From assembly GCF_001429785.1 (NCBI RefSeq), contig NZ_LMJF01000018.1:1-64000 (forward strand): a stretch of 64,000 nt of DNA, in the 5' to 3' direction. The position numbers and the translations under genes are program-made. How positions within the stretch are numbered: position 1 is the first letter of the stretch; every line of letters starts with the position of its first letter. The notes under the pieces are model-generated. The model was not told where the DNA came from and searched no databases. It worked only from the letters and a program-made list of their open reading frames with translations. Below are positions 38,105 to 46,615 of this stretch, one piece after another. Source of the DNA: Lysobacter sp. Root916. Its GTDB lineage: Bacteria; Pseudomonadota; Gammaproteobacteria; Xanthomonadales; Xanthomonadaceae.

Positions 38105-38572
38105 TCAGATTTCCTGGCCGCCGACCTGACGCGGGCGCCGATCCAGGTTGCGGTTCGCGCTTTCCTTTGCCTTGCGCTCGTCGGCCACCGTGCGGCAGGT
38201 GCGCACCATGCGATTGCTGCCCAGGGTTCGCTCGAGCCGGCAGATCATGCGCTCTTCTTCGGTGTCGTTGACGGCGGCTTCGATCCATTCCAGGCGATTG
38301 AACACTTCCACCTGCTCGCGCCGGCTGAGATCGGCCGTGCTGGCCTTGTCTTCCACCAGACTCAGGATCTCGACCTGCTTGGACAACAGTTCGGCGCGGG
38401 TCGCCAAGGGCAACTGGCCGTAGCGGCCGCGGCGGGCGACGTCGTCGGCGCGGATCTGCTTTTGCTGCTCCACGATCGCCAGGATCGGCAGCGGCGGAGG
38501 CGACTGCGCCTGCTCGCCGGCGACGGCGGTGGACGCCGCCCACAGTAAGGTCCAACTGGCCAATGCACGCAT
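38105..38572 (-). CDS. small exported protein, tandem paralogue 3 (type B)
   Basis: A 155-residue protein (ATG at 38572; an upstream in-frame ATG at 38614 lacks signal-peptide character). Signal peptide ends near AVAGE. Core: QQKQIRADDVARRGRYGQL, TRAELLSKQVEIL, FNRLEWIEAAVND, EEERMIC and CRLERTLGSNRMVRTC. The most divergent of the four, yet all core positions are kept, which argues for selection rather than decay. Confidence 0.76.
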   Translation of the reverse strand: MRALASWTLLWAASTAVAGEQAQSPPPLPILAIVEQQKQIRADDVARRGRYGQLPLATRAELLSKQVEILSLVEDKASTADLSRREQVEVFNRLEWIEAAVNDTEEERMICRLERTLGSNRMVRTCRTVADERKAKESANRNLDRRPRQVGGQEI

Positions 38573-38740
38573 CGCCGTCCCCGAAGTCGGTGCCCACAGC
38601 CGGGCTGCGCCCACTTTAGCGATGCCGACGGCGGCGGTCGATGGTCTGGCGCCGTTCGCGCGCAGCCCCGGCCCGCCAGGCCCCGATCGGGCAGACCTGT
38701 CCCGGCGCTAGCGCTGCGCCACTACGGACCGGGTACCAGT

Positions 38741-38799
38741 CGCGAGTAACGAGTTGTCAGTAACGAGCAACCAGTGGCTGGCCACTCGTTACTCGTTAC
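38741..38799. repeat. intergenic repeat with GAGTAACGAG inverted arms
   Basis: GAGTAACGAG at 38744-38753 and a further GTAACGAG unit, mirrored by CTCGTTACTCGTTAC at 38785-38799, enclosing CAACCAGTGGCTGG. It lies just downstream of paralogue 4. It could form a hairpin in the transcript, but lacks a U-run. Confidence 0.6.
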
Positions 38800-38804
38800 A
38801 GGCT

Positions 38805-39251
38805 CTACTGCCGCACTTCGCGATTATCCAAGCGATCCCGAGTGGCTTCGCGCTCGGCGCGCATCTGGCCGGCGGTCTTGCACACGCGCTCCTTGCGGGT
38901 GCTGCCCAGCACCGGGCGGCGCTCGCAGATCATGCGCTCGTCGTCGGCCTTGTTGATGGCCGCCTCGATCCATTCCAGGGTGTTGAAGACGTCCGTCTTC
39001 TGGTCTTCGTTGAGGTCCTGGGTCGACTGCTTGCCCTGCATCAGCTGGAACAGGTGATCCTGCTTGGCCAGCAATTCGCCGCGGGTGCCCACCGACATGT
39101 CCTTGTAACGGCCGTTGCCGGCCTGGACCGCGGTGCGGATTTCGGTCTGCTGGGAACGGATCGATTCGAACTGCAGCACGCCGCGATCGACCGACGCGAA
39201 CGCGACCGGGGCCATCAGCAACAGCGACAAGGCCCAAACACGGAACTTCAT
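38805..39251 (-). CDS. small exported protein, tandem paralogue 4 (type A)
   Basis: A 148-residue protein; signal peptide ends near AFA-SVD. Core: ESIRSQQTEIRTAVQAGNGRYKDM, TRGELLAKQ, FNTLEWIEAAINK, DDERMIC, CERRPVLGSTRKERVC, then KTAGQMRAERE. Closest to paralogue 1 despite two B-type genes lying between them. The 366 bases upstream, to the dehydrogenase stop at 39618, contain its promoter region and no other gene I can support. Confidence 0.78.
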   Translation of the reverse strand: MKFRVWALSLLLMAPVAFASVDRGVLQFESIRSQQTEIRTAVQAGNGRYKDMSVGTRGELLAKQDHLFQLMQGKQSTQDLNEDQKTDVFNTLEWIEAAINKADDERMICERRPVLGSTRKERVCKTAGQMRAEREATRDRLDNREVRQ

Positions 39252-39617
39252 GGCTCGACTCCTGGGGTACGGATAGCTGGATTGCGAGCGACCGACGTTA
39301 CGCGCGCAAAATGTGAGCTTCAACCTTAATCGAACGCCGGCGCAGCGCCGGGCCGGGCATGCCGATTCCGACTAAAACCTAATATCGTCATGGGCTTAGC
39401 GCTAAGGACATCGGCGCCCGAAGCGCAGGACCGGCGACCCCTGGGCGCCACGCCGATGCGATCAACCGTGCCCGACCTGCGCCGAACCGTGGCCGGCAGG
39501 CAGGCGCCGCTGCGTGGGCCGGGCCAGGAAACGACCGGCCCGACCTGGCCCGCATTCAGGATCCACCGGCGTCGGCCATGCCCCTGAGGAGCCCTCGTGC
39601 AGCGCCAGCCATCCCCG

Positions 39618-40784
39618 CTAGGACGGCCAGACCGCCCCGCCCGGGTCGAACTCGGCGGTGCGCCGTTCGGCCGCGCGCCAGCCGAAGCCGCAGACCGCCA
39701 GCGGACCTTCCTGCAGCGGGTCCAGGCCGAATGCGCGCTCGATGTCGACCTCGTTGATCGCGCAGGTCACGAACGCGCCCAGGCCCAGCTCGGTCGCGCT
39801 CAGGTACAGGGTCTGCGAGAGGTGGCCGCTGTCCAGCACCAGCGCGCGGTAGGCCTTGGCGTGGTGGCGGTACTTCCAGAAGCAGCGCGCGTACCGCGGC
39901 GTCAGCACCGCCAGCGCGTGCGCATCGGCGAACCAGTGCTGGCCGGCGAGCGCGCGCAAGGCGAATGCCGACAGCGCTTCGTCCGGCGCCGGCAAGGGCT
40001 CCAGCGCGTGCGCGACCGGGTGGTAGTGATACAGCCCGGGCGTCACGCCCTCGACGTTTTGCACGACCAGATAGGCCTCGGTGGGGTGCAGGCCGCCGGC
40101 CGAGGGCGTGTGCTTTTTCAGGAACACCGCGTCGTCGTGGGTGCGCAGCTGGGCCTGAGCGGCGAACGTGCGTTGCAACATGTGCGCGAACAGGACCTGC
40201 GGCAGCGGCCGTTCACGGTCGAAGTTTCGGCAGGTGGCGCGACGCGCGAGCAAGGCGTCGAACGCGTCGGGCGCGATTTCCGGCAAGGCGATGCGCGACT
40301 GCGGCACGACCCGTTCGTGCACCGGTGGCGGCGGCGCGCCGAGTTTGTCGAGCAGGCCGGACACGGTGGTCATGTCCTTGGCCTCCATGTCGGCGACGCC
40401 GTCCACGCCGTCCCAGCGCGCCTGCCGATGCAGCAGCGCCGACGCCGGCCACCAATGGCCATCGCGCACGGCCTGATCGCGCGCGCGGTGCGCGCCATCG
40501 GCCGCGTCCTCGTCGATCAGCAGGCCGACCTCGAGCAAACGCGCCAGCGCGTCGGCCGGCGCCGCGGCCAGCGTCTCGGCCGAACTCCACTCGCCCGGAC
40601 TGACGCCGCCCAGCAATTCGCGCTCGTCGGCGTCGATCTCGACTTCGCCCTCCAGATGCGCCGCCAGGGCCAGCCAACGTCGGCTGCGCCGCAGTCCGGC
40701 GCCGCCGCTGAGCAGGGATCGCAGATCGAAGCCGATCTCCTCGCGCGGTTCCAGGAACACCACCGCGCATCGCCGCACCCGCAT
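39618..40784 (-). CDS. SagB-type flavin dehydrogenase of putative RiPP system
   Basis: A 388-residue cytoplasmic protein. Residues ~1-190 are an unassigned Arg/Ala-rich domain; the C-terminal ~200 residues are a nitroreductase-fold FMN oxidoreductase of the SagB type, with RRATCRNFDRERPL, the signature HTPSAGGLHPTEAYLVV, GLYHYHP, and SGHLSQTLYLSATELGLGAF. SagB enzymes oxidise azolines to azoles in thiazole/oxazole-modified peptides; the xanthomonad branch I recall is annotated 'putative peptide maturation dehydrogenase'. It is divergent from the precursor gene, 112 bp apart. No YcaO or E1-like cyclodehydratase is next to it, so its actual reaction is open. ATG at 40784 was chosen over upstream frame. 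Confidence 0.82.
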   Translation of the reverse strand: MRVRRCAVVFLEPREEIGFDLRSLLSGGAGLRRSRRWLALAAHLEGEVEIDADERELLGGVSPGEWSSAETLAAAPADALARLLEVGLLIDEDAADGAHRARDQAVRDGHWWPASALLHRQARWDGVDGVADMEAKDMTTVSGLLDKLGAPPPPVHERVVPQSRIALPEIAPDAFDALLARRATCRNFDRERPLPQVLFAHMLQRTFAAQAQLRTHDDAVFLKKHTPSAGGLHPTEAYLVVQNVEGVTPGLYHYHPVAHALEPLPAPDEALSAFALRALAGQHWFADAHALAVLTPRYARCFWKYRHHAKAYRALVLDSGHLSQTLYLSATELGLGAFVTCAINEVDIERAFGLDPLQEGPLAVCGFGWRAAERRTAEFDPGGAVWPS

Positions 40785-40822
40785 ATTCAGCTCCCGCGCC
40801 GCATTTTTTACGGAGTTTGAGG

Positions 40823-40842
40823 TTGTCCCGTACGTGGGACAA
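40823..40842. promoter_or_regulatory. 20-bp palindrome in the RiPP divergent promoter
   Basis: TTGTCCC-GTACGT-GGGACAA with perfect 7-bp arms. For the precursor direction TTGTCC (40823-40828) and TAGATT (40846-40851) at 17-base spacing could be -35 and -10, so the palindrome would cover the -35 and spacer, as an operator would. No adjacent dedicated DNA-binding regulator is encoded. A hairpin in RNA is possible but no U-run follows on either strand. Confidence 0.65.
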
Positions 40843-40896
40843 GGATAGATTCGTCGCCTATCGGGGCCGCAACAGGCTCTGCTAGGGGGAGTACCG

Positions 40897-41223
40897 ATGG
40901 GCAACGACAACACCAAGGGGCATCCGCCTCTGGATCCGAAGGTCGCCGACAAGCTGCTCGACAAGCTCGGCAACGACGATCATTTCCGCGAACTGTTCGT
41001 TCAGGATCCGGCGGCGGCGCTGGGCCGGGTCGGGCTGGCGCCCGCACAGACCAAGGCCGCGCTATCGGACACGAGCTGCATGATGGTGGCGAATATCGCC
41101 CCCAAGGAAGAAATCCAGGCCTCGCGGGACGAGCTGCGCAGCTACCTGACGTCGCAGGACACCCACACGGTGGTTCACTGCTTCGAAGCGGGCAGCGTCG
41201 CGTCCAGCCTGCGCATCAAGTAA
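40897..41223 (+). CDS. putative modified (RiPP) precursor peptide with NHLP-like leader
   Basis: A 108-residue peptide. Residues ~13-47 form a leader of the nitrile-hydratase-related type (LDPKVADKLLDKLG, then DDHFRELFVQDPAAALGRVGL), the pattern of 'NHLP-related RiPP peptide' families I recall from xanthomonads. The remainder has only two cysteines (Cys61 in DTSCMM, Cys95 in VVHCFEAG) and a Ser/Thr/His-containing tail; the core boundary is not evident and no Gly-Gly cleavage site is present. AGGGGGAG lies 5 bases before the ATG. The last 49 bases overlap the 3' end of the convergent cyclase gene. No ABC exporter is seen nearby. Not recognised as a characterised product. Confidence 0.78.
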   Translation: MGNDNTKGHPPLDPKVADKLLDKLGNDDHFRELFVQDPAAALGRVGLAPAQTKAALSDTSCMMVANIAPKEEIQASRDELRSYLTSQDTHTVVHCFEAGSVASSLRIK

Positions 41224-43811
41224 GGCGGCAAGGTCTCGCTCGCCCAGGCGCGGCGGAAGGCTTCGGCTTCCCGTCGCGCTTCGTCCGGGCGACCGAGACC
41301 GACCAGGCGTTCGGCCGCGTCCAGCGGCGCCAGGCTGGCGTCGGCCACGCTCATCGCCTGCAGGGCCTGACCGCCCAACGGTTCGATATAGGCCAGGCCG
41401 CGGTGCGCGGCCAGCCAGCGGTCCTGCTTCAGCGCTTCCTCGGCCTTGCCGGCGTCGCGCAGCGCGTCGCGCAAGGCGACGCGCAACTGGAACGGCTCGC
41501 TGCCGTCGACTTCGCGCGACAGCAGCGCAACCGCCTCGGCGGGCTTGCCGGACAGCCGCAGCTGTTCGGCCTTGGCCACGCTCAGCAACTTGATCGCGCC
41601 GGCATGGCCGGACTCCTCGGCCATCGCGCTCAACTTCGGCAGCAGGCGCTCGCCGATCGCGCGGTCGCCGCTGCGCTGGCCCAGCCGCACCGCGGCCAGG
41701 GCCATCACCAATAGATCGTCGCGGTCGGCCTGGCCGGCCGGGTTGGCGGCGTCGGCGACGATCGCATCGGCGAGCGCGGCGATCTTGGCTGGCGGCACCG
41801 ATTGGGGATCGCGCAGCAGATCGGTCCAGTAGTCGGCGATCGCGAACGGATAGCGCAACAGCGGGTTGGCGTCGCGCGCGGCCGCGGCGGCGCGGTCGGC
41901 GCTGCGCTGGGCGTCGCCGAGGCGGCCTTGGTCCAGCGGAATCGAGATGCGTTCGAACTCGTTGACCAGCGCGCCCAGGCTGCGGTCGTTGGCGGGCAGC
42001 GCGGCCAGGACCTTCTCGGCCTCGGGATAGCGGCGCAGGGTCGCCAGCGCGGCGGCGTGGCGGCGGGTGGGCGGATATTGGCCGGCGGTTTCGGCCTGCT
42101 TGAAGCTTTCCAGCGCCTGCGCCGGCCGCTCCTGGGCCAGGTAGACGCGGCCCTTGAGCTCCATGGCGATGTCGCGCAGGGCGTTCTGCGGCGCGGCGAA
42201 CGCCTGCGCGCCGCGCAGTGCGGCGTCGTAGCGGCCGGACGTGAAATCGAACCAGGCCAAGCGGCTCTGGCCGGCGTAGTAGTCCGGATACAGGCCGGCC
42301 AGCAGCTTCCACTTGGGCGCGGCGCGGCGCGAGGGCTGCGGGCCGAATTCGGCCGCCCAGGCGTCCAGGTACAAGGCGTCGCGCGCGGGCAGGTGCTCGC
42401 GCAGGGCCAGCGCGCGCTTGAGCGAGGGCTGGGCGGCCGCGTTGTCGGCGTTGCTCACATACACGCGCATCACGCCCATGTGGGCGAGGGCGAAGTTCGG
42501 GTCCAGCTCCAGCGCGCGCTGGAAGTACTGCAGCGCTTCCGGGAACTGGCGCTTGGCGTAGGCCTTGGTGCCCAGCGCGTAGGCGCGCAGGGCGTCGAGA
42601 TTCTTGGTGGTCACCTGCGGCAACGGCGCGGAGTCGTTGTCGATCGACTTCAGCGCCTCGCCCAACTTGTTGCGTAGGCTGGCGGTGACCTGATCGATCG
42701 AGGACAGCGCCGAGCCGGCGCCGACGCCGTCGACGGACTCGGCGTAGACCGTGGTCTGGGTATGCGGATCGACCACCTCGGCGCTCACCCGCACGCGGCC
42801 GCCGACTTCGGCCACCGTCGGCAGGATCACCGCGCGCGCGCCGTCGCGCAGCGCGATCTCGGAGGCGACCGAACGATCGAGGAAGGTGTCGGACTTGCGC
42901 TGCATGCGCGCCAGGGTGTCGCGCGCCTTGAGGTCGGACAGCACGTTGACGTAGCGCGACTGCTCCAGACTGATCCGGAACGCCTGCTCCAGCGAATCGT
43001 CGAGCACGCTCTGGCCGGTGAGGTTGCGCAGGTCGCCCACCACCACCCAGTCGCGCTCGTTGAAGGCGATCGCCGGCTGCGGCTTGGTCACGAACCACAC
43101 GCCCACGCCGATCGCGGCCAATACCGCGACCTCGGCCGCGAGTGCGGCCGGGCGCCGCCACAGCGGCACGTCGCGCCAGGCCTTGGGCGAGTTCGGCGGC
43201 GCGCGCAGCGGCGCGATGCCGGGCTCGCCGACTTCGTAGATCTCCTGCGAATCGGGCACGCCCTTGAAGCGCCAGCGCCCGTAGGACTTCCACAACAGCT
43301 GTTGGCCGCGTTCGCCCAGCTCGCGCGCGGCGCGGTGCGCCAGCGGTTCGGCCACCGCCGACAGCAGGATCTGGCCGGGGCGCGCCATCGCCATCAGGCG
43401 CCCGGCCATGGGCTTGGCCAGGCCTTCGACTTCCAGCGGCTTGGCGCCGACCTTGACCGCCTCGTCGCTGTTGCGCCAGGTCAGCACCTCGCCCACGTGC
43501 AGGCCGGCGCGCGCGAGCAGGGTCTGCTTGCGCTCGCGTCCGATCTCGCGCAGGCCGCGCTCGTAATCCAATGCGAAACCCAGGCCGTCGATCGGGCGTT
43601 CGAACAACAGCAACAGGCCGTCGGAACGGTCGATCAGGCGACCGCGCCATTGCTGCTGCAGCTGCAGCACCAGGCGGTCGTGTTCGCGGAACAGTTCCGC
43701 CGCGGGGCCGTCGCCGAGGCGTTCGACCAGGGTGGTCGAATCGCACAGGTCGGTCAGCAGCAGGGTGCGCAGCTGCGGCGCTTCCGGGTGAGGGCGGTGG
43801 GCATCATTCAT
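41175..43811 (-). CDS. class III cyclase-domain/TPR membrane protein of putative RiPP system
   Basis: An 878-residue protein. Residues ~14-195 are a class III nucleotide-cyclase domain with metal Asp21 (LLTDLCDST) and Asp64 (DRSDG) and Arg138 kept, but the residue aligned with the catalytic Asn is Pro134 (AKPMAGRL). A membrane helix follows (about 220-242), then a TolB-N-like region (about 250-390) and a C-terminal TPR array (about 410-870). I recall this architecture as 'putative peptide modification system cyclase', found with the same dehydrogenase and leader peptide. Whether it makes cAMP is doubtful. It lies 34 bp downstream of the cNMP-GGDEF gene and its 3' end overlaps the precursor gene by 49 bp. 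Confidence 0.8.
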   Translation of the reverse strand: MNDAHRPHPEAPQLRTLLLTDLCDSTTLVERLGDGPAAELFREHDRLVLQLQQQWRGRLIDRSDGLLLLFERPIDGLGFALDYERGLREIGRERKQTLLARAGLHVGEVLTWRNSDEAVKVGAKPLEVEGLAKPMAGRLMAMARPGQILLSAVAEPLAHRAARELGERGQQLLWKSYGRWRFKGVPDSQEIYEVGEPGIAPLRAPPNSPKAWRDVPLWRRPAALAAEVAVLAAIGVGVWFVTKPQPAIAFNERDWVVVGDLRNLTGQSVLDDSLEQAFRISLEQSRYVNVLSDLKARDTLARMQRKSDTFLDRSVASEIALRDGARAVILPTVAEVGGRVRVSAEVVDPHTQTTVYAESVDGVGAGSALSSIDQVTASLRNKLGEALKSIDNDSAPLPQVTTKNLDALRAYALGTKAYAKRQFPEALQYFQRALELDPNFALAHMGVMRVYVSNADNAAAQPSLKRALALREHLPARDALYLDAWAAEFGPQPSRRAAPKWKLLAGLYPDYYAGQSRLAWFDFTSGRYDAALRGAQAFAAPQNALRDIAMELKGRVYLAQERPAQALESFKQAETAGQYPPTRRHAAALATLRRYPEAEKVLAALPANDRSLGALVNEFERISIPLDQGRLGDAQRSADRAAAAARDANPLLRYPFAIADYWTDLLRDPQSVPPAKIAALADAIVADAANPAGQADRDDLLVMALAAVRLGQRSGDRAIGERLLPKLSAMAEESGHAGAIKLLSVAKAEQLRLSGKPAEAVALLSREVDGSEPFQLRVALRDALRDAGKAEEALKQDRWLAAHRGLAYIEPLGGQALQAMSVADASLAPLDAAERLVGLGRPDEARREAEAFRRAWASETLPPYLMRRLDATLPASKQ

Positions 43812-43845
43812 CGCGACGGCATCCTTGTTCGTTCGCGTGCGCCGG

Positions 43846-44895
43846 TCAGACCGGTTCCAGGGCCGCGTCTTGCCAATGCACGCGGTTGCCGCCCTTGCGT
43901 TTGGCTTGATACAGCGCTTCGTCGGCGCGCGCGTACCAGTCGTTCCAATCCGCGCGCGGGTCGACCATGCAGGCGCCGACGCTGACCGGACAGATGGTCG
44001 GCGGCGACTGCGGCATCAACATCAGGTTCTGGGTGGTGGCGACGATGAACTCGGCGAAACGCATCACGTCGTGGGCGTGCCCGGCCGAGACCAGCAGGCA
44101 GAATTCGTCGCCGCCCAGGCGGCAGGCGATGTCGTCGGGGCCGGCCACCGAACGCATGATGTTGGCCACGCTCTGCAGTACGCGATCGCCGGCCAGGTGG
44201 CCGTGGTCGTCGTTGACCTGCTTGAAGCGGTCGCAGTCCACCAGCACCAGGCCCAGGGTCTGCGGCATGCCCAGCGCGCGCGCTTCCTGCAGGTGCAGGG
44301 TGAGGCCGCGGCGGTTGTACAGGCCGGTGAGCTCGTCGGTACGGACCAGCTCTTCGGTCTGGTTGAGTTGGTGGGTGGTCGCGTACAGGCTGTCGAGGGC
44401 GGCTTCGAGATCCTGGTTGCGACGGCGCAGGCGCCGGATCAGGCCCTGCTCGTTGAGCACCACGCGCATGATCGCGCGGCGCAGGAAATGGCAGACCAGA
44501 CCGGCGTTGCGGTCGACCAGGCGCTGGAATTCCTCGTGACGCAGTTCGATCAACAGGCCGGGGCCGGCGACGATGGCGTCGGCGCTGCGCGCGTGATCGC
44601 CGATCAGCAGGCCGAGTTCGCCGAAGAATTCGCGCGGGCCGAGGCGCTTGGTGACCAGGTCGTCGCCGAAGTCGAGATCGATCGCGCCGCGCGCGACCAC
44701 GAACATGGTGGTGCCCAGTTCGCCGCGACGGAACAGCACCTGGCCGGCCTCGACGTGACGCGGGCGACCCAGTTCGGCGAACAGTTCGAATTCCGCTTGG
44801 CTAAGCGCTGCCGTCGCCGCTTCGTTAGGCGCCGGTATCGGATCCGAATTGAACTGACCGCCCGTCATGGTCGGCGCAGCACCATCGCGATTCAT
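43846..44895 (-). CDS. cyclic-nucleotide-binding domain diguanylate cyclase
   Basis: A 349-residue soluble protein. Residues ~32-150 form a cNMP-binding beta-roll (GQVLFRRGELGTTMFVVARG, phosphate-cassette-like GPREFFGELGLLIGDHARSA). A helical linker (about 150-190) joins it to a GGDEF domain with the intact active site GGDEF (CRLGGDEFCLLV) and DRFKQVNDDHGH. The RxxD inhibitory site upstream of GGDEF is absent (GPDD instead), so feedback by c-di-GMP is unlikely through that site. Predicted to make c-di-GMP in response to a cyclic nucleotide. Its stop is 34 bp before the start of the cyclase-like RiPP gene, suggesting one operon. Confidence 0.9.
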   Translation of the reverse strand: MNRDGAAPTMTGGQFNSDPIPAPNEAATAALSQAEFELFAELGRPRHVEAGQVLFRRGELGTTMFVVARGAIDLDFGDDLVTKRLGPREFFGELGLLIGDHARSADAIVAGPGLLIELRHEEFQRLVDRNAGLVCHFLRRAIMRVVLNEQGLIRRLRRRNQDLEAALDSLYATTHQLNQTEELVRTDELTGLYNRRGLTLHLQEARALGMPQTLGLVLVDCDRFKQVNDDHGHLAGDRVLQSVANIMRSVAGPDDIACRLGGDEFCLLVSAGHAHDVMRFAEFIVATTQNLMLMPQSPPTICPVSVGACMVDPRADWNDWYARADEALYQAKRKGGNRVHWQDAALEPV

Positions 44896-45121
44896 CCCAC
44901 GACCCCCGGATCCCCGGCTCCTTCAGAGGCTGGAGAGGCAGGATAGCACCTCACCTGAACAGCAAACGTCCTGGCCAGGGGAAGTCGGTCACCGCGCGCG
45001 CCGCCGGTCGGGCGGGGCGCGGGCCACCGCGCCCATCGAGTAGACCCCGATCGCCGGACTAAGCCGGTTCCGCCGCCGCGACGCGTCCGGCCCCCTCGCC
45101 GGTCGCGCCGCGCGGCCGCAT

Positions 45122-46417
45122 TCAGGCAGCGACCTTGTCCTGCTGGAACTGCTCTTCCTCGGTCGAGCCCTTGAGCGCGACGGTCGAGGACTGCCCGCCC
45201 TGGATGGTCTGGGTGACCGCGTCGAAATAGCCGGTACCGACCTCGCGCTGGTGCTTGACCGCGGTGAAGCCCTTTTCGGCGGCGGCGAACTCGGCCTCCT
45301 GCAGCTCCACGAAGGCGCTCATCTGACGACGCGCGTAGCCGTGGGCGAGGTTGAACATGCCGTAGTTCAGGCTGTGGAAGCCGGCCAGGGTGATGAACTG
45401 GAACTTGTAGCCGTAGCCGGCGATCTCCTTCTGGAACTTGGCGATCGTGGCGTCGTCCAGGTTCTTCTTCCAGTTGAAGCTGGGCGAGCAGTTGTAGGCC
45501 AGCAGCTTGCCCGGGAACTTGGCGTGGATGGCTTCGGCGAACTTGCGCGCGAACTCCAGATCCGGCTTGCCGGTCTCGCACCAGACCAGGTCGGCATAGG
45601 GCGCGTAAGCCAGGCCGCGGCTGATCGCCTGGTCCAGGCCGTTACGGGTCTTGTAGAAACCCTCGTTGGTGCGCTCGCCGGTGGTGAAGGGCTGATCGTT
45701 GGGATCGATATCGGCGGTGAGCAGGTCGGCCGCTTCGGCGTCGGTGCGCGCCACGATCAGGGTCGGCACGCCCATCACGTCGGCGGCCAGGCGCGCGGCG
45801 ACCAGCTTCTCGACCGCCTCGCGGGTCGGCACCAGGACCTTGCCGCCCATGTGGCCGCACTTCTTGACCGAAGCCAGCTGGTCCTCGAAATGCACGCCCG
45901 AGGCGCCGGCCTCGATCATGCCCTTCATCAGTTCGAAGGCGTTGAGCACGCCGCCGAAGCCGGCTTCGGCATCGGCCACGATCGGCTGCAGGAAGTCGAT
46001 GTCGCCGGTGCCCTCCGCGCACTGGATCTGATCGGCGCGCAGCAGGGTGTTGTTGATGCGGCGCACGACCTGCGGCACCGAGTTGGCCGGATACAGCGAC
46101 TGGTCGGGGTACATCTCGCCGGCGATGTTGGCGTCGGCGGCGACCTGCCAGCCCGACAGGTAGATCGCCTTGAGGCCGGCCTTGACCTGCTGCATGGCCT
46201 GGTTGCCGGTCAGCGCGCCCAGCGCGTTGACGAAGTCCTCGGTGTGGAGCGAGTTCCACAGCTTGGCGGCGCCGAGCTTGGCGATGCTGTGCTCGACCGG
46301 GACCGTGCCGCGCAGCCGCACCACGTCCTCGGCCGAATACGGCCGGGTGATGCCGGCCCAGCGCGGATTGCTGGCCCAGTCGTTGCGGAGTTGCTCGGCG
46401 GTCGGCAGGTGGCTCAT
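45122..46417 (-). CDS. aceA: isocitrate lyase
   Basis: Splits isocitrate to succinate and glyoxylate in the glyoxylate shunt. The 431-residue protein has the catalytic KKCGHMGGK motif, the substrate loop with SPSFNW, and the [17 protein letters not shown] metal/substrate region, all as in bacterial ICL of the AceA type. It lies downstream of aceB on the same strand, with an inverted-repeat element in the 198-bp gap that could stabilise or attenuate the transcript. The 226 bases after the stop, to the GGDEF gene, hold no feature I can name. Confidence 0.97.
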   Translation of the reverse strand: MSHLPTAEQLRNDWASNPRWAGITRPYSAEDVVRLRGTVPVEHSIAKLGAAKLWNSLHTEDFVNALGALTGNQAMQQVKAGLKAIYLSGWQVAADANIAGEMYPDQSLYPANSVPQVVRRINNTLLRADQIQCAEGTGDIDFLQPIVADAEAGFGGVLNAFELMKGMIEAGASGVHFEDQLASVKKCGHMGGKVLVPTREAVEKLVAARLAADVMGVPTLIVARTDAEAADLLTADIDPNDQPFTTGERTNEGFYKTRNGLDQAISRGLAYAPYADLVWCETGKPDLEFARKFAEAIHAKFPGKLLAYNCSPSFNWKKNLDDATIAKFQKEIAGYGYKFQFITLAGFHSLNYGMFNLAHGYARRQMSAFVELQEAEFAAAEKGFTAVKHQREVGTGYFDAVTQTIQGGQSSTVALKGSTEEEQFQQDKVAA

Positions 46418-46504
46418 GACTTCGTTCCTTGCGTATGGGTCGTGGGGTGAGGCGCGAGTAAGGGTGGGACGCGGTAGGTGGAGCTAGGCGAGGCAAGTTG
46501 CTTT

Positions 46505-46591
46505 CTGTGGGAGCGACGTAAGCCGCGATCGCCCTCCGGCGCAGTTGCGTCGGCGGGCGGAACTCAATCGCGGCTTACGCCGCGCCCACAG
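46505..46591. repeat. long inverted-repeat element (GTAAGCCGCGAT family), copy 2
   Basis: Arms CTGTGGGAGCGACGTAAGCC... (46505-46529) and its near-complement (46567-46591) around a GC-rich loop, between aceB and aceA. Same family as 19747-19849 and 63171-63239. Confidence 0.85.
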
Positions 46592-46615
46592 ACGCCGCCA
46601 AGTCGGGCAAGCGGG

